Assembly: GCA_002452855.1 (NCBI GenBank)
Contig: DKFS01000058.1
Coordinates: 1 to 31,558 of the forward strand
DNA: 31,558 nt
Direction: 5' to 3'
Source of the DNA: Sulfurospirillum sp. UBA6790
GTDB taxonomy: Bacteria > Campylobacterota > Campylobacteria > Campylobacterales > Sulfurospirillaceae
The notes beneath the pieces are model-generated. The model was not told the origin of the DNA, ran no database searches, and saw nothing but the letters and a program-made list of their open reading frames with translations. The translations under genes and the position numbers were made by a program. Shown in pieces: positions 25,842 through 31,558 of this stretch (position 1 is the first letter of the stretch; the number at the start of each line of letters is the position of its first letter).

Positions 25842-26420
25842 ATGAAAACACTATTTCAATCAATTAAATTGCTTTTAGCCATGACAGTATTACTAGGAGG
25901 TATTTATCCTCTTGTTGTGACCACTTTAGGAGTATGGATTTTCCCAACGCAAAGTTCAGGGCTTTTACTGAAAGAAAATGGAACGGTTATAGGCTCAGAA
26001 CTTATTGGTCAAAATTTTTCCAAAGAGGGTTATTTTATCAGCAGACCATCGAGTGCAGGGGAGAATGGCTACGATGCACTCTCCTCAAGTGGGAGCAATT
26101 TAGCACCAACAAACAAGCTTTTGTTGGATAGAATAAAAGCCAGTAAAGAAGCTTTACATGTAAGATTTGGCGAGGGTGATATTCCCAGTGATCTGGTGAT
26201 GAGTTCAGGCAGTGGACTTGATCCCCATATCTCGAAATTAGCGGCACTTTATCAGGTGAAAACTATCGCCAAAGAGCGCCATGTGGATGAAATTCAGATG
26301 CTAGAACTTGTCAATCAGCATATTGAGCGAAAATTTTTGGGTTTCATAGGCGAGGAGAGGGTTAATGTCCTTCTTTTAAATCGTTCGTTAGATAAACACT
26401 TTGGAGTTCTAAATCCTTAA
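25842..26420 (+). CDS. kdpC: potassium-transporting ATPase subunit KdpC
   Basis: KdpC is the single-pass subunit that stabilises the KdpAB complex and affects its ATP affinity. The start is ATG 25842 behind AAAGGAAGAG, ten bases after kdpB; an upstream frame opening inside kdpB is ignored. The 192-residue protein has one N-terminal membrane helix (about 8-32, LLLAMTVLLGGIYPLVV). The family signatures follow: IGQNF, YFISRPSSAGENGYDALSSSGSNL and SSGSGLDPHIS. Leu105-His106-Val107 in a variable surface loop is encoded by a palindrome copy. Confidence 0.95.
   Translation: MKTLFQSIKLLLAMTVLLGGIYPLVVTTLGVWIFPTQSSGLLLKENGTVIGSELIGQNFSKEGYFISRPSSAGENGYDALSSSGSNLAPTNKLLLDRIKASKEALHVRFGEGDIPSDLVMSSGSGLDPHISKLAALYQVKTIAKERHVDEIQMLELVNQHIERKFLGFIGEERVNVLLLNRSLDKHFGVLNP
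26153..26164. repeat. TTACATGTAA palindrome, copy 11 (in kdpC)
   Basis: Core at 26154-26163, the last copy in the window. Encodes Leu105-His106-Val107 of KdpC. Confidence 0.8.
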
Positions 26421-26421
26421 C

Positions 26422-29112
26422 ATGAATGAAGATGTCTTAGAAACAAGCGATCTGGTTCTTCAAGAGATCAAAAACAGACGTGAAACGGGTGAGCTAACGC
26501 TTTTCTTTGGAGCCTTAGCAGGTGTAGGCAAAACGTATACTATGCTTCGCAATGCCAAGGAACTCCTTCAAAGTGGAAAGCATGTAGTCATCGGTTATAT
26601 TGAGATGCATGGCAGAGCTGAAACAGAGCGCTTAATCCAAAATATCCCTTCCATCGCCCCTAAAAAGATCACCTACCGTAGAAGTACACTTTATGAACTT
26701 GACATCGACGCTATTTTGGAAGCCAAACCCGATGTGGTACTCATTGATGAGTTAGCTCACAGCAATGCACCCACCTCAAGGCATCAAAAGCGCTATCAAG
26801 ACGTTTTAGAAATCTTAGACAACGGTATTGATGTTTATAGCACGATGAATGTACAACATCTTGAGAGTCTTAACGATTTGGTGTTGCAAATTACAGGGGT
26901 TAAGGTTACTGAAACCGTTCCCGATAGCATTTTGGAACGTGTCGATAAAATCCAAATCATCGACATCCCTCCTGAAAAATTAGTTGAGCGGCTTAAGGAG
27001 GGGAAAATCTATAAGCTGCAAAGCGTTGAAAAAGCGCTCATGAACTTTTTCAAGCTTGGCAACATCAATGCCCTGAGGGAAATTGCGCTCAAGCAAGCTG
27101 CGGGACGCGTGAGCAAAGACGTTTATGATCTGTATAAAGAGAATAAGCTGGAGCGCTGGGAAGCCGTTGAAAAGGTCATGGTGTGCATTGATGGTAGTGA
27201 ATTTTCCGCTAATTTGATTCGCTATGCCAAACGGCTTTCTTCGCAGATGAATGCGGAGTGGATCGCACTTTATGTCGATGATTTTTCAACCAATAATCGT
27301 GAAAAATTGGCTAAAAATATCCGTTTAGCTGAAGAACTAGGTGCTGAGGTCAATACGGTTTCGGGTCAAGATGTCGGTGAAGAGATTTTAAAACATGCCA
27401 GAGCACGGTTTGTAACGCACATTGTTGTAGCGAAGCGTAAAAAAAATCTTTTAGGAAAGTTCTGGCGCATGGATATTGCTGATGAGCTTTTAAATGCAGG
27501 CGATGAGTTTTGCATTATTTCATACATTAACAAAAATAAAGAGCAGACATTAGAAGCATACACAACAGAAGAAAAAGCAGAAGAAACACCTTTATGGCAC
27601 TCTTTCTTTGGGATGGGCTTATTAGGCATCATAACTATAGGTTGTACCATTTTTAGGAATCATTTAGAGTTATTAAATATCGCTTTACTTATTCTCATCC
27701 CTGTGCTGATTGTCGCCTCACGGGGTGATATGAAAACGTCCTTGCTCATTACTTTTGTTGGCGTAGGGCTTTTTAATTATTTTTTTGTTCCTCCTATTTA
27801 TACTTTTGTTGTGAGTGATATCTCACATTTGTGGAGCTTTTTTATCTTTTTTATTGTGGCGTATCTTATCTCATCGCAAGCCAAAAAGCTAAAACTTATT
27901 GGTGAGGTAATACGTGAGCGAGAGAAAAGGGTGAGGAGGCTGTATAAACTGAGTCGTAGGGCGACAGCTGTTGCTGAAATCAAACAAGTGATTAAAATAG
28001 CAATGCCCTTAATTGCGGAATCACTCAACAAAGAGACGTTCTTTTTTTTACGCCGTCATGTGGATGAAATGCCAAAACTCTATGCACATTATGATCCAAA
28101 AAGTCCGCTATCAAGTAAAAAATACGATGCTATGTTTGAAAAATTAGACGCTATTTTTATCTCTTCAAGTGAAAAAGCTGTGCTTGATTGGTGTTTAGAC
28201 AATGGTAAAATAGCAGGGGCTGGAACCGACACCTTCTTGGCTTCAGATATGCTCTATATCCCAATCCAAAGTCGTGATATCGTTTATGGTGCACTTGGAC
28301 TTAAAATTAAACAAGATGAAATGACCACAGAGCTTAAAATGTTTTTAGACTCAGTAACCAGTGTTATGGCCGTCTCTTTTGAGCGCATATCTCTTTCTGA
28401 AAAAAACAGTAAAAATGCAATTACATTAGCGCGCGAAGAGCTTAAAAATGCGCTGTATAGTTCGATTTCGCATGATTTACGAACACCTCTTGCTTCCATT
28501 CTAGGCATGGTTTCTATGCTTAAAACGGATGAGGGATGGTTGGATGAGAAAAAACGTGTTATTATTTCCCAAGTGATTTTTAGTGCGAAAAAGATGGAAC
28601 GCTTGATGAATAATTTGCTAGATTCTGCGCGGTTTGAAAGCCATAAAGTGGTTCTTAAAAAAGATTGGTGCGATATAGCAGATATTTTCTCGCAGGCAGC
28701 GAAAGAGTTTGAGGATATCTTAAAAGAGCGTAATTTTAGCATCAAAATTGAAGAAGAATCGGGTATTTTTAAAGCCGATTGTGTTTTGATTGAGCGAGTG
28801 GTCGTCAATCTTTTGGAAAATGCAATTAAATACTCACGACATGGAAGTGCCATTACGTTAGGATTTCAAAAAGCGGGGGCATGGTGTAATATTTTTGTTT
28901 TAAATGAAGACAGTCACATTAGTGAAGAAGATCTGACGTTGGTGTTTGAAAAGTTTTTTAGAATCAAAGGTATTAGCGATGACATCAATGGCAGTGGTTT
29001 AGGGCTTTTTATTTGCAAAAAAATCGTTGAGGCTCATGAAGGAACAATTTGGGCAAAAAACTTAGAAAATAGTGTCATCTTTGAGTTTAACATTCCCTGT
29101 GAGGAGGAATAG
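26422..29112 (+). CDS. kdpD: sensor histidine kinase KdpD
   Basis: KdpD senses low potassium or osmotic stress and phosphorylates KdpE. At 896 residues it is full length (E. coli 894). In order: the KdpD domain with Walker A GALAGVGKT (30-38) and VLIDELAHSN; a universal-stress-like domain (about 245-370); four clustered membrane helices (about 391-485); a GAF-like region (510-650); the phospho-acceptor His684 in SISHDLRTPLASI; and HATPase boxes NLLENAIKYS and GSGLGLFICKK. The ATG follows the kdpC stop after one base; its stop overlaps the kdpE start. Some Campylobacter lineages have truncated kdpD, so the intact state is notable. Confidence 0.96.
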   Translation: MNEDVLETSDLVLQEIKNRRETGELTLFFGALAGVGKTYTMLRNAKELLQSGKHVVIGYIEMHGRAETERLIQNIPSIAPKKITYRRSTLYELDIDAILEAKPDVVLIDELAHSNAPTSRHQKRYQDVLEILDNGIDVYSTMNVQHLESLNDLVLQITGVKVTETVPDSILERVDKIQIIDIPPEKLVERLKEGKIYKLQSVEKALMNFFKLGNINALREIALKQAAGRVSKDVYDLYKENKLERWEAVEKVMVCIDGSEFSANLIRYAKRLSSQMNAEWIALYVDDFSTNNREKLAKNIRLAEELGAEVNTVSGQDVGEEILKHARARFVTHIVVAKRKKNLLGKFWRMDIADELLNAGDEFCIISYINKNKEQTLEAYTTEEKAEETPLWHSFFGMGLLGIITIGCTIFRNHLELLNIALLILIPVLIVASRGDMKTSLLITFVGVGLFNYFFVPPIYTFVVSDISHLWSFFIFFIVAYLISSQAKKLKLIGEVIREREKRVRRLYKLSRRATAVAEIKQVIKIAMPLIAESLNKETFFFLRRHVDEMPKLYAHYDPKSPLSSKKYDAMFEKLDAIFISSSEKAVLDWCLDNGKIAGAGTDTFLASDMLYIPIQSRDIVYGALGLKIKQDEMTTELKMFLDSVTSVMAVSFERISLSEKNSKNAITLAREELKNALYSSISHDLRTPLASILGMVSMLKTDEGWLDEKKRVIISQVIFSAKKMERLMNNLLDSARFESHKVVLKKDWCDIADIFSQAAKEFEDILKERNFSIKIEEESGIFKADCVLIERVVVNLLENAIKYSRHGSAITLGFQKAGAWCNIFVLNEDSHISEEDLTLVFEKFFRIKGISDDINGSGLGLFICKKIVEAHEGTIWAKNLENSVIFEFNIPCEEE

Positions 29113-29795
29113 TGTCACAACCTAGATATAAAATTTTGATCATCGAAGATGATAAACAGATACAAAAGCTTTTAGAAGTGAGTCTTGAAGAACATGCTTT
29201 TTTACTCAAGGTGTGTGACACTCAAAAAGAGGGCATGTCGTATATGATTCAATTTAATCCTGATTTGATTTTACTAGATTTAGGGCTTCCCGATGGCGAT
29301 GGAAAGCTTTTTGTAGAGAAAATACGTGAGTTTAGTAATATTCCCATTATTATTGTCTCGGCACGAAACAGTGAGCAAGAGATTGTGGATTCACTTAATT
29401 TAGGAGCAGATGATTATGTGGTAAAACCTTTTTTTGTAGGAGAATTGGTTGCACGTATCAACTCTGCATTGAGACATGCGCTTAAAAAAGAGAGCACTCC
29501 CGTACTCAAAGTTGGTACATTAGAACTTGACCTTGAAAAACGAGAATTTAACCTAGATGGTGGACCATTGCATCTCACCCCACTAGAATTTGGTCTTTTG
29601 AAATTTTTTATGCAAAATAGTGGAAAAGCCTTAACTCACGCCCAAATACTGAAAAATGTTTGGGGAGTTGGCTACCAAAGTGATACCAAAATACTGCGTG
29701 TCTTTGTCAATCAAATCCGAAAGAAAATTGAAATTGACCCGAACCAACCCAAAGTACTAATCACCATTTCGAGTGTGGGGTATCGGTTTGGATAA
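29112..29795 (+). CDS. kdpE: KDP operon response regulator KdpE
   Basis: KdpE is the OmpR-family activator of the kdp operon. The 227-residue protein has an N-terminal receiver domain with the acidic pair in IEDDKQ, phospho-acceptor Asp56 in LLDLGLPDGDG and Lys105 in VVKPF. The C-terminal winged helix includes LTPLEFGLLKFF and the recognition region KILRVFVNQIRKKIE. It starts with GTG at 29112 directly after GGAGGAATA, overlapping the kdpD stop by one base. It closes the kdpABCDE operon; no clear terminator follows. Confidence 0.95.
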   Translation: MSQPRYKILIIEDDKQIQKLLEVSLEEHAFLLKVCDTQKEGMSYMIQFNPDLILLDLGLPDGDGKLFVEKIREFSNIPIIIVSARNSEQEIVDSLNLGADDYVVKPFFVGELVARINSALRHALKKESTPVLKVGTLELDLEKREFNLDGGPLHLTPLEFGLLKFFMQNSGKALTHAQILKNVWGVGYQSDTKILRVFVNQIRKKIEIDPNQPKVLITISSVGYRFG

Positions 29796-29874
29796 GTTCC
29801 TATTTGGTCATATGTTTACATATTAATTTTTTTATTGTTACCCACTGTTTACTGCCTTAGTGTTAGCATTGCTA

Positions 29875-29889
29875 TTGGGAAATTCCCAA
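29875..29889. promoter_or_regulatory. inverted repeat ahead of the EF-hand gene
   Basis: TTGGGAA and TTCCCAA around a single A, 20 bases before the EF-hand start and 8 before its ribosome site. It could be an operator or a 5' hairpin. The rest of 29796-29909 is AT-rich with no clear promoter. Confidence 0.5.
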
Positions 29890-29909
29890 GCCAAACAAAG
29901 GAGGAGAAG

Positions 29910-30854
29910 ATGACGATCAGTTCAAATTCTCTCTACGGAACATCATCGTATGGTTCGTATGGCAGCAGTACGAGTTCGAGTAGTACCTCTCTTAGTTCAC
30001 AATTTGCAGAAGCGTTGCTTACTTCTATGGATAGTGATTCAAGTGGTTCTATTGACAGTACTGAGTTTAGCAGTGCAGCTCTAGCATTATCTAGCAGTAC
30101 CGATGAAAGCACCATTAGTGATGCTTTTTCGTCTCTAGATAGTGATGGAGATGGAACAATCAGCGCAGATGAATTGAGCGCATTGTTCTCAGATGGTTCG
30201 ACTATGGCAGCTGGAAGCATGCCCCCGCCTCCACCGCCAGCCCAATCTTCATCTTCAAATAGTACGGAAGATACAGGTTATACGGCAGATGAACTCACCG
30301 CTATGGCGAGTGAAGTTTCATCTACTGATAGTAATCTTGCTTCTTTACTCGCATCTGTTGTCGAAAATTTTGACGCAGCCGATGCAAATGGAGATGGTAA
30401 AGTAACCTCTGCGGAAGCAATGGCGTATCAGCAATCAACGCAAGATTCAACAACCGATGCAACAGAGACAAGTACTGTCGCTGCGTCTGGAAGCATGCCC
30501 CCGCCTCCACCGCCACCGTCATCTTCTTCAACTAATGAAGACGATACAGGATACACCGTAGATGAGCTCACCGCGATGGCGAGTAGTGTTTCTTCTACAG
30601 ACAGTAATCTTGCTTCACTCTTTGAAACATTGGCTTCGAATTTCGATGCTGCTGATACCAATAGTGATGGTAAAGTAAGCTCCGCTGAAGCGCAGGCCTA
30701 TCAGGAATCAACCAAAGCAGACAGTATGAGTGCGACAGAAACGAAGACAGAGGATAATAGCGATACATTGATGAAAGCGCTTTTATCTCAAATCATCTCA
30801 AATTATGCCTCACAAAATACCCTCTCTGGTACTTCTGTAAACTTTAGTGCCTAA
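29910..30854 (+). CDS. serine-rich protein with four EF-hands and two proline runs
   Basis: A 314-residue acidic, cysteine-free, low-complexity protein. Four canonical EF-hand loops begin at Asp41, Asp77, Asp158 and Asp249 (for example DSDGDGTISADE), so calcium binding is very likely. Residues 102-177 and 194-268 are a tandem duplication, each with GSM, a run of 6 or 7 prolines, a Ser linker, TGYT.DELTAMAS and one EF-hand. The N-terminus is Ser/Gly/Tyr-rich with no signal peptide, so the protein is either cytoplasmic or exported by a non-Sec route. ATG 29910 has a strong AAAGGAGGAG; an upstream in-frame ATG at 29835 has none. The function is unknown; similar EF-hand proteins occur in related genera, but I cannot name a studied one. 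Confidence 0.8.
   Translation: MTISSNSLYGTSSYGSYGSSTSSSSTSLSSQFAEALLTSMDSDSSGSIDSTEFSSAALALSSSTDESTISDAFSSLDSDGDGTISADELSALFSDGSTMAAGSMPPPPPPAQSSSSNSTEDTGYTADELTAMASEVSSTDSNLASLLASVVENFDAADANGDGKVTSAEAMAYQQSTQDSTTDATETSTVAASGSMPPPPPPPSSSSTNEDDTGYTVDELTAMASSVSSTDSNLASLFETLASNFDAADTNSDGKVSSAEAQAYQESTKADSMSATETKTEDNSDTLMKALLSQIISNYASQNTLSGTSVNFSA
30211..30515 (+). repeat. internal duplication with a 29-base identical block
   Basis: An identical 29-base block encoding the GSM-polyproline start lies at 30211-30239 and 30487-30515, 276 bases apart. The protein units that follow are about three-quarters identical. The exact DNA match only in the GC-rich proline part suggests recent exchange or constraint there. 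Confidence 0.75.
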
Positions 30855-30859
30855 GATAC

Positions 30860-30887
30860 AAGCCACGCACTAAGCAAAGCGTGGTTT
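30860..30887 (+). terminator. terminator after the EF-hand gene
   Basis: AAGCCACGC (30860-30868) pairs with GCGTGGTTT (30879-30887), with one G-U, five bases after the stop, then GTTACTTTT. Confidence 0.7.
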
Positions 30888-30911
30888 GTTACTTTTCGTT
30901 TACTGACGCTT

Positions 30912-30920
30912 TGCTATAAT
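30912..30920 (+). promoter_or_regulatory. perfect extended -10, nearly adjacent to a start codon
   Basis: TGCTATAAT is TGnTATAAT. Transcription should begin about 6-7 bases downstream, at 30926-30928, which is where the response regulator ATG lies, and no Shine-Dalgarno sequence is present. Confidence 0.7.
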
Positions 30921-30927
30921 CGGCGTC

Positions 30928-31558
30928 ATGATTAAAATTTTAATGATTGAAGATGACATTGAACTCGCACAATTACTTCAACATTCTCTTGCCAAAGAGG
31001 AGATTGATACCCTCTTAGCCTTTACGCCATTGGATGGGTTGATGGCGCTTCAACAAAATTCTTTTGACGCGTTAGTTCTTGACCTTTCTTTACCTCAAAT
31101 TGACGGACTTGAAATTTGCCGTATCGTTCGTGAATCTATTCCTAATTTACCGATTATTATCTCCTCTGCTAGGTCAGATATGAGCGATAAAGTTATGGGA
31201 TTTGAAAGGGGCGCGGATGATTTTTTACCTAAACCCTACGACCCAAGAGAGTTGGCGTATCGTTTACGTGCTATTTTGCGTCGAGGAAGTCTGGGCAATG
31301 AACACGAACAGCAGTTTGTTTTTGCTATTGATGAAGACAAACACATTATTACCCGTGCGAGTAAAGAGGTTAAGCTAACCATGGCAGAATATGACATCGT
31401 CTCTTACATGCTCAAAAAAGAGGGATTTGTGATTTCACGCGAAGAATTACTTTTAAATATCGGTTCCATTAAGTATGAAAGCAGTCTTAAAAGTATTGAT
31501 GTCATTATGGGGAGAATTCGTCAAAAAATAGGTGATGACCCTAAAAAACCTCGTTTTA
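30928..31558 (+). CDS. OmpR-family response regulator (3' end cut by window)
   Basis: The reading frame runs off the window after 210 codons. The receiver domain has IEDD (7-10), phospho-acceptor Asp52 in LVLDLSLPQIDG and Lys102 in FLPKPYDP. The DNA-binding winged helix includes LTMAEYDIVSYML and the recognition helix SLKSIDVIMGRIRQKIG. About 10-20 residues are probably missing. A sensor kinase gene may follow, but it is out of view. It resembles the ArsR/CprR-type regulators of this phylum in overall look, though I cannot assign it. The gene is separated from the EF-hand gene by a terminator and has its own extended -10 with essentially no leader. Confidence 0.9.
   Translation, partial: MIKILMIEDDIELAQLLQHSLAKEEIDTLLAFTPLDGLMALQQNSFDALVLDLSLPQIDGLEICRIVRESIPNLPIIISSARSDMSDKVMGFERGADDFLPKPYDPRELAYRLRAILRRGSLGNEHEQQFVFAIDEDKHIITRASKEVKLTMAEYDIVSYMLKKEGFVISREELLLNIGSIKYESSLKSIDVIMGRIRQKIGDDPKKPRF

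Noticed and set aside
26106..26127. 8-bp perfect hairpin inside kdpC
   Set aside because: It lies in mid-coding sequence with no U-run and is not near a gene boundary; probably incidental.
28284..28853. 189-codon open frame antisense to kdpD
   Set aside because: Shadow of the kinase domain; no start signals and no recognisable protein features.
29878..29891. GG-N10-GC spacing resembling a sigma-54 promoter before the EF-hand gene
   Set aside because: Only the dinucleotides match; the wider -24/-12 consensus is absent, and the pattern arises from the inverted repeat.

Overview
The window looks like about 31.6 kb of chromosome from a motile, moderately AT-rich member of the Campylobacterota, most like Sulfurospirillum or a close relative. 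This is inferred from gene content and protein style: a three-part NifU beside NifS, the carboxynorspermidine route to spermidine, FliI, a Cache-domain chemoreceptor and a complete Kdp system. No rRNA, tRNA, CRISPR array, transposase or integrase is visible.

Layout. 29-1908: folE overlapping fliI. 2034-4241: nifS and nifU, iron-sulfur cluster assembly, behind a perfect inverted repeat. 4311-6189: moaD, moaE and moeA, molybdenum cofactor synthesis, translationally coupled. 6215-10536, minus strand: a DASS-type anion transporter, prephenate dehydratase, a small YqaA/DedA-like membrane protein and a YajR-like MFS transporter. 10676-12587, plus strand: a 54-residue membrane protein, the lytic transglycosylase MltA and the nucleotide-sanitising RdgB. 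12588-12837: a non-coding stretch with six successive hairpins, directly ahead of carboxynorspermidine dehydrogenase (12838-14052). 14120-15285: a DsrE-like protein overlapping a short-chain dehydrogenase. 15359-18515: two overlapping genes for P-loop ATPases with winged-helix regions, behind a perfect-consensus promoter embedded in two inverted repeats. 18539-20668, minus: chemoreceptor. 20801-21946: carboxynorspermidine decarboxylase. 22088-29795: kdpABCDE. 29910-30854: a Ser-rich, four-EF-hand protein with an internal duplication. 30928-end: an OmpR-type response regulator cut by the window edge, possibly made from a leaderless mRNA.

The most unusual signal is not a gene. The 10-bp palindrome TTACATGTAA occurs 11 times between 4.2 and 26.2 kb; base composition predicts about 0.1. 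Of the 15 ACATGT hexamers I found, 11 lie in this longer palindrome. Six copies are intergenic, two of them at the tips of larger hairpins just after stop codons. The other five are in genes, all in the same frame, reading Leu-His-Val. This resembles a genome-wide iterated element (like HIP1 in cyanobacteria or DNA uptake sequences) rather than an ordinary operator.

Other leads are the structured leader before the spermidine gene and the two-gene ATPase unit with its strong, apparently repressible promoter. All names rest on motif recognition by eye; no database search was possible.
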